A stretch of DNA of 64,000 nucleotides from NCBI RefSeq assembly GCF_000759025.1, contig NZ_JPOS01000076.1:1-64000 (forward strand), read 5' to 3'. Shown one piece after another: positions 9,233-18,934 of this stretch (positions are counted from its first letter, which is position 1; each line of letters begins with the position of its first letter). This DNA is from Phaeodactylibacter xiamenensis (GTDB lineage: Bacteria; Bacteroidota; Bacteroidia; Chitinophagales; Saprospiraceae). Under the pieces are notes generated by a model. The model was not told the origin of the DNA. It ran no database searches and was given only the letters and a program-made list of their open reading frames with translations. The translations under genes were made by a program, and so were the position numbers.

Positions 9233-10342
9233 TTATGTCAACAAGGTCTTTAGATGGTCTGCAACGCTCTTGCCAATGGCTTCCCACGAAAATTCACGCT
9301 GATTGTACGCAAAGGTACGCGCTCGCATTTGCTGATACCCTTTGGTATCGCAAAGGGCCCTTTGCAAATAATCTGAAATTTCTTGAATGTCATAAGATTT
9401 ACAGAGAAAACCTGTTTCCTCGTGCCGCACCAATTCTGGAATGGCAAACCTATCAATACTGATCGTAGGGCAGCCATAATAGCCCGCTTCTGTAATCACC
9501 AAGGGGTTGGTATCCTCTCTGGTCATGTGCATGAGCACAAAGCTTTGACTCATAAGATCCACCATTTTTTGGCGCTCTGTTGGATCTTCTTTGCTTAAAC
9601 GCCCGTGGTAGATGACGACTGGATCATCTAATAGGTTCGGTGGTGGAGCCCCACCAATAATCTGTAGTTTTAAACTCGGATACTTGGGCTCTAAGGCTTT
9701 CATGGCCTGATAGCTGTAGTCTCCTCCTTTTTGATAAAAGTCATTGGCAATGACCAATAAATTTAAGTCCCCCTTGTAAACATCCATCACGGGCAGCGGG
9801 ATGCTGCCTCCTCTACCAACTGGCTTAAAATTATGAATCTTTTCAAAGGTCTTGGCAGTTTGCTGCAGCCCCCAACGCGATTCAAAGAAGACGGCCGCTG
9901 CATTAGACAGCCATTGTTTTTCCAAAGACAAAATGCGCTGGATGTCACTGTGGCTAAAGTCTTTATACGCAAAGGTGTTTTCAAAAAACTGTTGAAACCC
10001 CACATCGCAGTAGGCCGCGTAAGGAGTTTTAGGCTCACATAACACCCAGGGAGTGATGCCTTTAAAAAAAACCAGATCGTATGGGGCCGTGATGGCCTCA
10101 AAAGCTGCTTGTATGGCTTTTAAACGCTTATTGGAAAAAAAGAAAAAATGCCCAGGACGTTTTAAGAGCTTTCTGTTGATGTTGGACATCAGCTTAGACA
10201 GCCTGCTGTAGCCTGGGTTGATTTGGGCATAGGTACAGTCAAAATGTTGCTGTAGCTCTTGGTACATGTGAAAATTCACAGCATTGGCACCACCTGTTTG
10301 GCTTTTTTCTGGAATATTTGATATGTAGAGTACTCTACTCAA
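9233..10342 (-). CDS. Family 4 glycosyltransferase
   Basis: 369-residue GT-B enzyme. The N-terminus is SRVLYISNIPEKSQTGGANAV with the Gly-rich loop. The C-terminal donor domain has LNLLVIANDFYQKGGDYSYQA, VIYHGRLSKEDP and the variant signature TNPLVITEAGYYGCPTI. It abuts the CgeB-like gene without a gap. Predicted to work on the lipid-linked oligosaccharide at the inner membrane; the sugar is not predictable. Confidence 0.85.
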   Translation of the reverse strand: MSRVLYISNIPEKSQTGGANAVNFHMYQELQQHFDCTYAQINPGYSRLSKLMSNINRKLLKRPGHFFFFSNKRLKAIQAAFEAITAPYDLVFFKGITPWVLCEPKTPYAAYCDVGFQQFFENTFAYKDFSHSDIQRILSLEKQWLSNAAAVFFESRWGLQQTAKTFEKIHNFKPVGRGGSIPLPVMDVYKGDLNLLVIANDFYQKGGDYSYQAMKALEPKYPSLKLQIIGGAPPPNLLDDPVVIYHGRLSKEDPTERQKMVDLMSQSFVLMHMTREDTNPLVITEAGYYGCPTISIDRFAIPELVRHEETGFLCKSYDIQEISDYLQRALCDTKGYQQMRARTFAYNQREFSWEAIGKSVADHLKTLLT

Positions 10343-10353
10343 ATTTGTATGGT

Positions 10354-11220
10354 TTAAATACTACACAAAATTTGAGACCAGCTCCGTCCACAGGCATCTT
10401 TAACAGCTTTGACCTTTCTAATTGACTTGGTCTCCCATAATAGTCTTATTATAGTTCTGGATAAGCGTTTCTTATAAAACCTCTTCGCTTGCGTTATATG
10501 GGATTGTTCTAATGGACAATGCTCTGAATTTAACATCTCCATAGATAACAAAAAATTGTTAATCAAATAGTCATGAGATTGCATACCTTTTTGATATTCT
10601 TGATCATCATGTTCCCGCCAATATACCAATCCTGGTTCTATTTTTAAAATAGAATGCGCTCTGGCCAAACGCAACCAGAACTCTGTATCGCCAATATACC
10701 TCTTGCCCGAGAATCCGCCCATTTCATCAAAAACAGTCTTTTTTATAATCGCTAAAGACGGCGGAAAGCCTAGGACTCCTCGCATCAAAAACTCTCGATA
10801 GTAAGCTTCTTTTGGCGCCATTACAAAAGGATATGGCTCAGTATCTTCTGCTACTTGCTGCGATACTCCTAAAGCACACTCAGGATGGTTCTCCATAGTG
10901 TCAACCATAATTTGCAAACCATGGGGGTAAATGAGATCATCGGCATCGAGGTACTTTAGATATTTCCCTTGGGCATAAGCTGCCGCCTGATTCCGATTGG
11001 GATAATCCCCTAAGTTCTGTTTATTCTCATAGACCTTAATACGAGCATCTTTAGCCGCATAGCTTTGGGCTATGGCTACTGAAGCGTCTTTAGATTGGTC
11101 ATCCACTATGATCAATTCCCAGTCTTGATAGGTAGAAGCCAGCACACTCTCAATACAGTCGGCAAGGTATTTTTCACGGTTAAAAACGGTAGTTAGAATT
11201 GAAACTATAGGCTTACTCAT
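10354..11220 (-). CDS. Family 2 glycosyltransferase
   Basis: 288-residue GT-A enzyme: IVSILTTVFNREKYLADCIESV at the N-terminus, ELIIVDDQSKDAS, then LKYLDADDLIYPHG (the DxD motif that binds the metal and nucleotide sugar), and a downstream FSGKRYIGDTEFWLRLARA segment with the ED-type acceptor motif. It is followed by a row of glycosyltransferases but has about 400 bp of AT-rich non-coding DNA upstream, so a promoter for genes 10.3 kb and leftward may lie there. Confidence 0.9.
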   Translation of the reverse strand: MSKPIVSILTTVFNREKYLADCIESVLASTYQDWELIIVDDQSKDASVAIAQSYAAKDARIKVYENKQNLGDYPNRNQAAAYAQGKYLKYLDADDLIYPHGLQIMVDTMENHPECALGVSQQVAEDTEPYPFVMAPKEAYYREFLMRGVLGFPPSLAIIKKTVFDEMGGFSGKRYIGDTEFWLRLARAHSILKIEPGLVYWREHDDQEYQKGMQSHDYLINNFLLSMEMLNSEHCPLEQSHITQAKRFYKKRLSRTIIRLLWETKSIRKVKAVKDACGRSWSQILCSI

Positions 11221-11623
11221 ATTGACAACTTAATTATACATCATTGCCTGATTTGAAAAACAACTTAATTTTTACTTGAAAACTTTGTAAATCGGAGAAT
11301 CGAAGGAGATATTCTAGATATTTCATCCACCTTAAAATAAAATGTCTACAAACTACTATTCCAATTTTCTTACACCTCTAAAATTTAGTTGATTAAATGA
11401 ATGTGTTTGGCTATTTTGTTTTTTTTTCATTTTATGAAAACATATGAACACTAATCATTCAATAAAGGCGGATGGATTCCAAATACAATAAACTCTTTAA
11501 CTTGGATTTAAAAACAAAAAACAGATTGCAAATGAATGATGTCTGGCATAATATGAATCTTGGTGACTGCAAAATCCAATAGCCTAAACTATTCTTTATT
11601 AACCATTAAATTCTATATTAAGT
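11221..11623. other. AT-rich intergenic gap
   Basis: About 400 bp of very AT-rich DNA between the methyltransferase and the next GT2 gene. I see no ORF of recognisable character, no repeat shared with other gaps and no convincing hairpin. It could hold a promoter for the genes to its left or be degraded sequence. Confidence 0.6.
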
Positions 11624-12424
11624 TTAATTTATAAGTTTTTGGTTAGAGCTATCGTTATGATTATGATTTATATTTTTTTTAAGAGTATTCCAGCCACCAA
11701 TACCTAATATTCTTTTAAATATCATCTTTATTATTGTTACCAAACTAACATGTCCATTAAGTAGATTTTTGTATTTCCGATTAATATCTTCTAACTGTCT
11801 AACTTTTAAATCGTATAACTCTTTATGGACAACATCTGTCAGTAAAGATTGTTCTATTTTTTTTTGAAATGCGTAGCCTTTTGGTGCAAAAATCACCATA
11901 TTTTGTTTATAACATGTTTGGCATGAACTTTCCCAAAATAATGGTCGTAAGACATTATGTAGAACATAATTTTCAGTTTCAAATAAATTAACCCAGTATG
12001 ACAACCATTGTTCATTAATATGATTTTGACCTGGTTGAAATGGAACTGCAGCCGAAAACAAAATAATTTTTCCAGCGTTCACAAGATTTTTTACATGTAT
12101 TTTAGCTGAATCAGGACTTAAGTGTTCTGCCACTTCAAGACTGATAACAAGGTCATAATATTCATTTAGATTTAAAGGCTGTTCTAGGTCGAACTCTAAA
12201 AATTCGTTTTCGCCTAGATACCTATTTAACAAATCCGTTCTCGCCCAAGATCCATCAACACCCAATACTTTCTTAACACCATGACTCTTACATACATATA
12301 AAAAATTTCCAACACCGCAACCAACATCAACAACGCTCCTAGGGTTAAATAAATTAAGGATTTTTGGAATAATAATCTCTGGATCTTTTAGATTATGTTG
12401 CAACTCATCGTGAATATATTTCAT
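11624..12424 (-). CDS. Class I SAM-dependent methyltransferase
   Basis: 266-residue protein with the class I methyltransferase glycine motif VVDVGCGVGNFLYV (about residues 32-45), an acidic residue after strand 2 (VLGVDGSW), and LVISLEVAEHLSPDSA as the post-II motif. The C-terminus has a short basic region. It probably methylates a sugar hydroxyl or a glycan intermediate, given the surrounding glycosyltransferases. It is one base away from the upstream gene (12426), so they are co-transcribed. Base composition is among the most AT-rich of the window. Confidence 0.85.
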   Translation of the reverse strand: MKYIHDELQHNLKDPEIIIPKILNLFNPRSVVDVGCGVGNFLYVCKSHGVKKVLGVDGSWARTDLLNRYLGENEFLEFDLEQPLNLNEYYDLVISLEVAEHLSPDSAKIHVKNLVNAGKIILFSAAVPFQPGQNHINEQWLSYWVNLFETENYVLHNVLRPLFWESSCQTCYKQNMVIFAPKGYAFQKKIEQSLLTDVVHKELYDLKVRQLEDINRKYKNLLNGHVSLVTIIKMIFKRILGIGGWNTLKKNINHNHNDSSNQKLIN

Positions 12425-12425
12425 T

Positions 12426-13217
12426 TTAATCTCTTTTAAACTTTTTAGTTAGGTAAGCTTTTCCAAATAAGTAAGTCATTAACCATAACTTACGTGACTC
12501 TGCTACACCATTATAAAGTAACTGGTCATAAAAACTATTTCCATATTCTTTCTTAAAATTATTTCCCCAATTACTAGGGTCTCTAAATGCTTCTATTCTG
12601 TGCTTTTTTGTTAATAAAGAAAAAATTGATTGATCCTGAAGATTATGTACAAACTTCTGACCATATGTTGGGTGATAAGACTTAACTTCATCACTTATAT
12701 GATCATAAATAGTACACGTATTTAACCACTCTTGTATAAATCCTAAGGTATACTTAGTTTTACGATATAAGCTATAGCTTGCGTAACGTTGTCTTGATTC
12801 TAAAATACTATTTTCCAGTAAACCTAGATCTTGGCAAAGGTTATATTTGGTATATTCATATTCAAAATTTGGAGAATCAAAAACCATTAAGGAACTTTTT
12901 TTCTTTTTCATCAGTTGGGTTAAAGGTTTTACATCATCAATAAAAATTGTATCAACATCACAGTAAATTAATATATCATCCTTACCAAGTTTTTGAAGAG
13001 TTTTTAAAATTATATAAGGTTTCCATAAAAATAATCCGTTTCCCTTTTTAATATCAAGAATTTTCTTGTTGTTTAAATAGAAGGTTTTATCCCTATAGAT
13101 ATCGCTATCTGAGTATTCTATGATTTTATCAATACCACCAAAATTTTTAGCCGTATAGGATTGGAATTTTTGCATTTTGGCATAAGGCTTATTTGCATAA
13201 TTTATTAAATATATCAT
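12426..13217 (-). CDS. Putative GT-A type glycosyltransferase
   Basis: 263-residue protein starting MIYLINYANKPYAKMQKFQSY. It has LIYCDVDTIFIDDV, a DxD-like motif as in GT-A enzymes that handle nucleotide sugars, preceded by GNGLFLWKPYIILKTL, a pattern seen in capsule glycosyltransferases. No closer family is recognised by eye. It overlaps the upstream gene by 4 bp (ATGA) and is separated by one base from the methyltransferase, so it belongs to the same transcript. Function as a glycosyltransferase is inferred. Confidence 0.6.
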   Translation of the reverse strand: MIYLINYANKPYAKMQKFQSYTAKNFGGIDKIIEYSDSDIYRDKTFYLNNKKILDIKKGNGLFLWKPYIILKTLQKLGKDDILIYCDVDTIFIDDVKPLTQLMKKKKSSLMVFDSPNFEYEYTKYNLCQDLGLLENSILESRQRYASYSLYRKTKYTLGFIQEWLNTCTIYDHISDEVKSYHPTYGQKFVHNLQDQSIFSLLTKKHRIEAFRDPSNWGNNFKKEYGNSFYDQLLYNGVAESRKLWLMTYLFGKAYLTKKFKRD

Positions 13218-14380
13218 TTTTCTCCTCTAATTTTATAAACAAATTCTGGTGCAATAGATAATTTTCTCAGGTTTACCTGATTAAGGAATGCTAATTGCGC
13301 ATAATCATCATATGCCTTCTCGAAAGTATAATCTTCATCTAGAAGTTTTTTTAAGCCTTGAATTATATCTTCCTGTTTTGTGGTTAGATTACTCATGCAT
13401 TCAATAGGTTGTTTAAACTTTAATCTTAGTTTGCATTTTATCTTTATATCACCATTGTTGCAGGGGTACTTCTTACATCTAGGCATTACACAATAAAAAG
13501 GCATCCTTGCGGGCATGGGTTCTGCCCACTGCCCACCTGATAAGGCCAACCAGGGGGTTCCCAAACAAGGTGCTAAAAAGGCAAAACCTGTATGAGGGGA
13601 CAAAAACACGTCGGCGCGTTGTATAAGTCCTAACTGATTGTCCAAACCAACATCATAAGCGTTTATGGCGCCAGGAATACTGTTAATAAAGTCGGTAACA
13701 GTCTCTTTTGCCTTAGCCGTGCTCACTTTGGCTTTACTATGCACCCTGCTTAGGCCAGTTATTATAAAGGTGGCATTGGGGTAAGCTAAATGAATGGTAT
13801 TAAATATCTTTTTCCAAGTCCTAAAACTAGGCCAAATGCTTTGTCTAGAAGCCCCTTTAAGCATTACTGCTATGAGGGGATACCCTATACGAGTTGGCAG
13901 CTTAAAACTTATTTTCTCTGTGGGAATTTGTATGGTAAAGGCACTGTAAGGTGCCGATGTTAATGCCTGCGGATGGGCATCTGGAGTATCGTTATAGCCA
14001 TGCCATAGCCTGGCTTTAAAGTGTTTTTGTAACAAACGATTACAAGCTAAAAGAGATGATGTAAAATCCTCTGGGGTATATAACAAACGTTTTGGGAACA
14101 CCACATAATCAAAGGTATCGGGTAGTTTTAACTGGGAAATTGACTCGGTGTGCTTACCATGTTCGTCATCTATAGGGTAGACTGCTTCAATAAAATTGCA
14201 ATAGTCACCAAGTAAATAAGGACTTTTGTGATGAACCAAAAGATGAATTTTCAAATTGGGATGCGCTTTGTGGTAATTAGCAGCTACCTCAAGTGCCTCT
14301 ACCAAATGCCCCACAGCCGGATAGTACACCCAAACTATGAGCAGCGATTTAGATGATATTTGTTGTGTTTTCGCTAACAA
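13214..14380 (-). CDS. GT9-like (heptosyltransferase-fold) glycosyltransferase
   Basis: 388-residue GT-B protein. The segment LGLIQRADVFLSPHTGFAF, followed by LGTPWLALSGG, resembles the donor-site region of family 9 enzymes. The N-terminal half holds VYYPAVGHLVEALEVAANY. A cysteine-containing stretch (CVMPRCKKYPCNNGD) is unusual for GT9 and might bind metal or form a disulfide. It overlaps the next gene by 4 bp. Annotated as a glycosyltransferase of the polysaccharide pathway; the family is likely but not certain. Confidence 0.68.
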   Translation of the reverse strand: MLAKTQQISSKSLLIVWVYYPAVGHLVEALEVAANYHKAHPNLKIHLLVHHKSPYLLGDYCNFIEAVYPIDDEHGKHTESISQLKLPDTFDYVVFPKRLLYTPEDFTSSLLACNRLLQKHFKARLWHGYNDTPDAHPQALTSAPYSAFTIQIPTEKISFKLPTRIGYPLIAVMLKGASRQSIWPSFRTWKKIFNTIHLAYPNATFIITGLSRVHSKAKVSTAKAKETVTDFINSIPGAINAYDVGLDNQLGLIQRADVFLSPHTGFAFLAPCLGTPWLALSGGQWAEPMPARMPFYCVMPRCKKYPCNNGDIKIKCKLRLKFKQPIECMSNLTTKQEDIIQGLKKLLDEDYTFEKAYDDYAQLAFLNQVNLRKLSIAPEFVYKIRGEK

Positions 14381-14461
14381 AATTAAAACTTCTCAGGTTC
14401 ATTATAACGTCAAATTAAGTAAATTCTATTACTTTCTAAAAGTAGACCTATTTTAGCGGAC

Positions 14462-15427
14462 TTATTTTAACAATCTATATAAAATCTTCAAGCTAATGTG
14501 CTTAGATAGAATAAAACGTCCTATCCGTAATTTATCTGCCCTGCTCATGACATGTCTAGAAGACCTGTAATATTCCAACCAAAATTCTGCTTGTTTTTTA
14601 GCTCTTTGGTGTTTTAATTTATTTGTTATTTCTGCATATGTATATTCATCAACAATATTAAAAACCAATTGATGCGTTTGTAAAGCGGAACCATCTTGAA
14701 ACGTTTGCTGCGTAGCATTAGATTCATGACTACGATATAGAGCTAACACCTGATTTGAAGAAGCTATAGGGTAATTATTGGCAATACGGATCCACATTTC
14801 CCAATCTTCCATGCAGTTTAAACGGCGATCAAATGTCCCTATTGTTTCATAAACGTCGCGCTTCACCACCATAGAGGGAGTTTGAATGTATTGTTCGGTA
14901 TATAATTTAGCCAACATATCGGGGACGATACCTTCTTCCGCTTGCAGCATCCCTGTCATCCCCGTCCAGCGCCCTTGGTCATCGATATATAGCGATCTAC
15001 AAAACGCAGCACCTGCATCAGGATGGTCCTTTAAAAGTTGGGCCATGGTCGTATAAAAACCAGGGCGTACCATATCGTCCCCATGCAATTGGTGAATGTA
15101 ATTTCCTTTACTAGCCTTTAGGCCTGTTTCATAATTTCGAACTTTGCCTACATTTTTTTCTTGGCGTATAAACTTAACTCGTCCCTCACCATAATGCTGT
15201 ACCACCGCTTCCGGATCATCTTGGGTGGAATGGTCATCCACCACGATGATTTCCATGTGTTCTGGCCCCAAATCTTGGGCTAAAACCGACGCTAAAGTTT
15301 CTTTAAGGTAATGGGCGCAGTTATAGGTGGGGATGACGATTGACCAAAGTGGTCGTTTTGTCTCTAATGGTACAGGGTCTAAAACAATAAAATGCAATTC
15401 CTCCGTTTTTTTATGCATCATAGCCAA
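14462..15427 (-). CDS. Family 2 glycosyltransferase
   Basis: 321-residue GT-A enzyme: LWSIVIPTYNCAHYLKETLASV, then MEIIVVDDHSTQDD, and YIHQLHGDDMVRPGF in the DxD position, followed by LNCMEDWEMWIRIA (acceptor-side ED motif). It overlaps the gene at 15411 by 17 bp; an alternative ATG at 15418 would shorten the overlap. A typical polysaccharide repeat-unit transferase; substrate unknown. Confidence 0.9.
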   Translation of the reverse strand: MAMMHKKTEELHFIVLDPVPLETKRPLWSIVIPTYNCAHYLKETLASVLAQDLGPEHMEIIVVDDHSTQDDPEAVVQHYGEGRVKFIRQEKNVGKVRNYETGLKASKGNYIHQLHGDDMVRPGFYTTMAQLLKDHPDAGAAFCRSLYIDDQGRWTGMTGMLQAEEGIVPDMLAKLYTEQYIQTPSMVVKRDVYETIGTFDRRLNCMEDWEMWIRIANNYPIASSNQVLALYRSHESNATQQTFQDGSALQTHQLVFNIVDEYTYAEITNKLKHQRAKKQAEFWLEYYRSSRHVMSRADKLRIGRFILSKHISLKILYRLLK

Positions 15428-16211
15428 TTAAGGGCATTTTTTTTCTTAAAACAATTTCCAATACTTTACGCGGCAAGCGAATGACCCACCAGTTATTGAG
15501 TTTTTTGATATCATAACGGTACCCCCCTAACTGCTCTTGGTGGGTTCTATTAAACCAAAGTGTCTTCCAAAAACCCCACCAATTATGAGGGTATTTATAC
15601 CGGTAAGGTGGTGGTATTTGGTACACATTATCTGCCTCGGTATACACCAAGTCGCGTTGGCCTTCATGTAGATGATAAGCCTTAATACTGTAAGCGGGGT
15701 TCAATACCTCGTAACCGGCTTGCTCCAATTCATACATTAATCGGTTATCACAGCGCGGCACTCCTAAAGGAAATGCGGCTTGTAAAGTGGCTTTAATTGA
15801 TCCTTTAATTATCCAAACATCCTGGCTACTGTTCTTATTATAAAGTTGCGGTTGTTTAAAGCCTGTGGTATCCCAGCGCGATAGGGCCAAGGCTTTACCC
15901 TCTAGATCTAAATACTTAAGCACCCCTAGATGTTCATCAAAATAAATATCGGTATTGGCGATGATGTGGATGTGATCACTTGGACTATTTTGGTTGATGT
16001 ACTCAAAAAAATCTTGATAGGTTGGCCTTTGGCTCATGGGTACCACCCTTAACTTTTTATGGGCAAAGGCGCTTAAATCGCCTCCCTCATTAAACACCGT
16101 AATGCTAGCCAACGCCTTATTGGCCAAATTATGGGTTAAGCACTGCTGCAGTTCTGCACGTCGCGCTGCTTTTTTTTCAGGGTAGTAGGTAGTGTAAAGG
16201 TGGATTTTCAA
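15411..16211 (-). CDS. Putative GT-A-like glycan biosynthesis protein
   Basis: 266-residue protein with N-terminus MKIHLYTTYYPEKKAARRAE. It has HIIANTDIYFDEHLGVLKYL (DxD-like) and ALALSRWDTTGF, which resemble small putative glycosyltransferases found in capsule loci. A nearly identical copy of its first ~125 bp lies at 19377-19529 and ends in a stop, so the 5' end was duplicated around an inserted segment. Function is inferred from motif and context only. Confidence 0.58.
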   Translation of the reverse strand: MKIHLYTTYYPEKKAARRAELQQCLTHNLANKALASITVFNEGGDLSAFAHKKLRVVPMSQRPTYQDFFEYINQNSPSDHIHIIANTDIYFDEHLGVLKYLDLEGKALALSRWDTTGFKQPQLYNKNSSQDVWIIKGSIKATLQAAFPLGVPRCDNRLMYELEQAGYEVLNPAYSIKAYHLHEGQRDLVYTEADNVYQIPPPYRYKYPHNWWGFWKTLWFNRTHQEQLGGYRYDIKKLNNWWVIRLPRKVLEIVLRKKMPLIGYDA

Positions 16212-16223
16212 GTATACTACATT

Positions 16224-16922
16224 TTATAAAAAAGTTCCTATTTTATTTAATAAGGAACGAGTTATAAGATAGATTTTTCTAAAAAACTGAGAGTTAACAA
16301 ATGTTAAGTACTTTTTTTTTAAATTAAATTCCAAAACATAAAAATAGTATTGGTATAAATTGTATCGGGTTTCTTTACTTAAATCTAAAAACTTATAATT
16401 GAATTTCTTTAAATCTTTTTTATGGAGGTAAGTAACAATAGCCTTCGTTTTCTTATTATAATATGATTGATAAATTTTAGAACGATTAGATTTTTCAATG
16501 ATTGGTAAATCATTCTTAATGTCAAATTTAGTTTTCAAATAATTAAACACCTCAGGTAACTCTTCAAATTTTCCAATATAATCTAAGGGTAAATCAAGTA
16601 TTTTTGAGTATTCAAAACTCTCATATTCATGAGGTGCTGGCTTATAATTTAGTAAAAAATTATATAAATCTTTAGATTTTTCATTTTCATAAAATCCTCT
16701 TTTCCAAGCTGAAATCATCCGGTCAAACGGATTCCTAACTAATGCCATTTTAAAATAATCTGACCAAAGTATATCCGTTAATAATGACTTAGTCTGAGAA
16801 GCACTCAAATGTTTAAATTTATAATTGTCGACCTTAGAATCATAATTAAAGGCATTCTCTATACTTGTTCCTCCTGTTCTAGGAATATGAATAAATACAA
16901 ATTTTCTATTATGATCTATCAT
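16224..16922 (-). CDS. Sulfotransferase family protein
   Basis: 232-residue protein of the Sulfotransfer_2 type. The N-terminal 5'-phosphosulfate-binding loop is FVFIHIPRTGGTSIENAF (residues 8-25), and a 3'-phosphate-binding segment RNPFDRMISAWK follows at about residue 63. It would move sulfate from PAPS to a hydroxyl of the glycan, making a sulfated polysaccharide, a trait common in marine bacteria. It is very AT-rich and lies inside a segment bracketed by duplicated DNA (16.2-19.5 kb). Sulfotransferase fold is clear; the acceptor is inferred from context. Confidence 0.85.
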   Translation of the reverse strand: MIDHNRKFVFIHIPRTGGTSIENAFNYDSKVDNYKFKHLSASQTKSLLTDILWSDYFKMALVRNPFDRMISAWKRGFYENEKSKDLYNFLLNYKPAPHEYESFEYSKILDLPLDYIGKFEELPEVFNYLKTKFDIKNDLPIIEKSNRSKIYQSYYNKKTKAIVTYLHKKDLKKFNYKFLDLSKETRYNLYQYYFYVLEFNLKKKYLTFVNSQFFRKIYLITRSLLNKIGTFL

Positions 16923-17451
16923 AGGACATTAGTTTGTTTTTAGGATTTCTAACTTTGTTTCGCCCATATGAAAGGCAGTTTCCGAAAAGGAACTGCCATG
17001 AGATGCATAAATTTTTTCTGTTTTTGATAACATATATAAATCTATAACTGCATTTTCAATTCCTTTTCTAGTGGTTCTGTTCAACTCAAAATCATTAGTG
17101 TGGATTGCACCGGGAAACTTTTTGATTAAATATGCCTTTACTTGGGAATCGTCTGTTGCTAAAAAAAACTTTACATCTTGATTATTTTCAATTTCTTTAT
17201 GTATGATCTGCTCAAACAATATAATTGGACTATTTTCAATAGCTTTTATATGATCTGTACGCCGTATATGTAATCCTATGACTTTATGATTTCGTAAGCT
17301 TAAGTACTGACTATCTATAATATTTTGTATGTAATTTTTTGGTTTAAATAAAGAATAATCCTCTGGATATAAAAAACGATGACAAGTATGGAATGAGATA
17401 ACATCGTACTTAGCTAATTTATTTAAGTTTTTTTGCTTTTTAAAAAATTCT

Positions 17452-18934
17452 GTAACTATTTAGGTGTGGGTTCCTGCGGCAGCGTAGCTGCGAAGGAACG
17501 ACTCGCCCCGCCAAGCGTTGAGCAACTCTTCATAGGCAGACAAGCCGTGCTTTTTTGCCGTGCTGCAAAAGCTTTTGATCCTTGCATAGTGCCGCGCACC
17601 CTGTAGGGTACGGAAGCAGCCACTGACTTTTAGCTTCGTTTTTAACGGGCGGATATCACGTTCGGCCAGGTTATTAGTGAAGGGCACTTCGTGCTCCCGC
17701 GTGAACCTCAGTACTTCTTCTTCGTATCGTTCCAGCCTTTCGAGCAGGTTCCTCCCTTTTGTTTTCTTCGCCCGGCCTTTTGGGCGGAGTTCGGGCGGCG
17801 GCTCTTCACGGCTGGCTTCTTTTAAGATTTGCCGGTAGCGGGACAGGACCGTTTTATATTTTTTAGCCGGCAGCACTGAGCTCCCGCCACTGCTAAATTC
17901 GTAAGCGTACATTAACAAACTGTGCATCTTGTCAGCCCACTGGCGCTCATGGTTTTCAGCTAGGCCTCTAAGCTCGCGCAGCAAGTGCGCCCCACAAAGC
18001 GCATGGCGGGCGTTTTCCAAGCCAAAATAGCTTGCCCAGCAGTCGTGCACCAGTGTGCCTGTATAGTTTTGAGCTATGCTTTCGTCGCTGTGCAGCGCCT
18101 GTGCGCCTCTTTTCTCATGCACAAACAGATAAGTAAACAGGCCACAGACAAAATTATGTGCCCAGTGCAGTTTGCCTGCCACCCGGGCACCGCTTTCGTC
18201 AGCATGCGCTACGGGGCTGGACAATGCCTGCTCTTTGATAACCGCCTCATCATCGGCCAGCTTCCCGTACATGCGCTGTACGGAAGTGGATACTGTATTC
18301 TCATTAAGCTCATACCCTGTCAGGCTGGCAAAGAGCTCCCCTATGCGCCCTACGGGCATGCTTTGCTCCACATTCAGCAGGCTGACTAAGGCATGTACCC
18401 TGTCGCCGTATTGTACGGGGGCTGGCACGCCGGACGGGAAGCTGCCTGTATGCTGCTCGCCACAGCAAGGGCAATGTTTGACCTCCAGGCGGTGCTCTTC
18501 TATTTGCAAAAGCTTCGGGGGGAGGTCAAAAACCTGGCGGCGCTCTAAGCTTATGCTTGGCACAGTGCTTTCCAGGTTCTGGCCGCAGCTGCATTTTTGC
18601 TCAGCTACCGGGTGGACAACAAGGCGGTCTGCTGCAGACGGGGCGACCATCTCAAGCGTCTTCCCCTTATGCCCAGACTGGCCTCCCTTCTTGCCGCCTT
18701 TCTTGCGCGGGAAAGCAGGGGCCTTCTTCAGCCCATCGCTGCTCGGAGGCCGCGACGAAGTCCGGCTGTTGGCTTTCAGCTGTGCTTCCAGCTCTGCAAT
18801 ACGAGCCAGCGCTGCTTCCAGCAGTGATTCCAGCTTTGCTATTTGCTCAGCTTGTTGCGCTATGATCTCGTCCTTGTTCACCTGTGCTAGTTCGCTATTT
18901 TTTCGCTATTTTGCAAATTGACCTAAATAGTTAC
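17452..18934 (-). mobile_element. Complete IS66-family insertion sequence
   Basis: 1483-bp element with perfect 14-bp terminal inverted repeats gtaactatttaggt (17452-17465 and its inverse 18921-18934). The ends start with GTAA as in the IS66 family. It is flanked by the 8-bp direct duplication aaaattct at 17444-17451 and 18935-18942, the length known for IS66. It encodes only the transposase (TnpC), with no tnpA or tnpB, which fits the small ISBst12-like subgroup. Confidence 0.95.
17460..18881 (-). CDS. tnpC: IS66-family transposase (TnpC)
   Basis: 473-residue DDE transposase. The N-terminal coiled coil IAKLESLLEAALARIAELEA is followed by the basic linker SSRPPSSDGLKKAP and a Cys-rich zinc-finger-like region (CSCGQ and CCGEQH). 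The catalytic part has HADESGARV, VHDCWASYFGL, HALCGAHLLREL and FTNNLAERDIRPLK with the final Glu. It is full length. Its stop codon lies inside the left inverted repeat. GC-rich codon use contrasts sharply with the AT-rich gene it interrupts, so the IS came from a different compositional background. Confidence 0.95.
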   Translation of the reverse strand: MNKDEIIAQQAEQIAKLESLLEAALARIAELEAQLKANSRTSSRPPSSDGLKKAPAFPRKKGGKKGGQSGHKGKTLEMVAPSAADRLVVHPVAEQKCSCGQNLESTVPSISLERRQVFDLPPKLLQIEEHRLEVKHCPCCGEQHTGSFPSGVPAPVQYGDRVHALVSLLNVEQSMPVGRIGELFASLTGYELNENTVSTSVQRMYGKLADDEAVIKEQALSSPVAHADESGARVAGKLHWAHNFVCGLFTYLFVHEKRGAQALHSDESIAQNYTGTLVHDCWASYFGLENARHALCGAHLLRELRGLAENHERQWADKMHSLLMYAYEFSSGGSSVLPAKKYKTVLSRYRQILKEASREEPPPELRPKGRAKKTKGRNLLERLERYEEEVLRFTREHEVPFTNNLAERDIRPLKTKLKVSGCFRTLQGARHYARIKSFCSTAKKHGLSAYEELLNAWRGESFLRSYAAAGTHT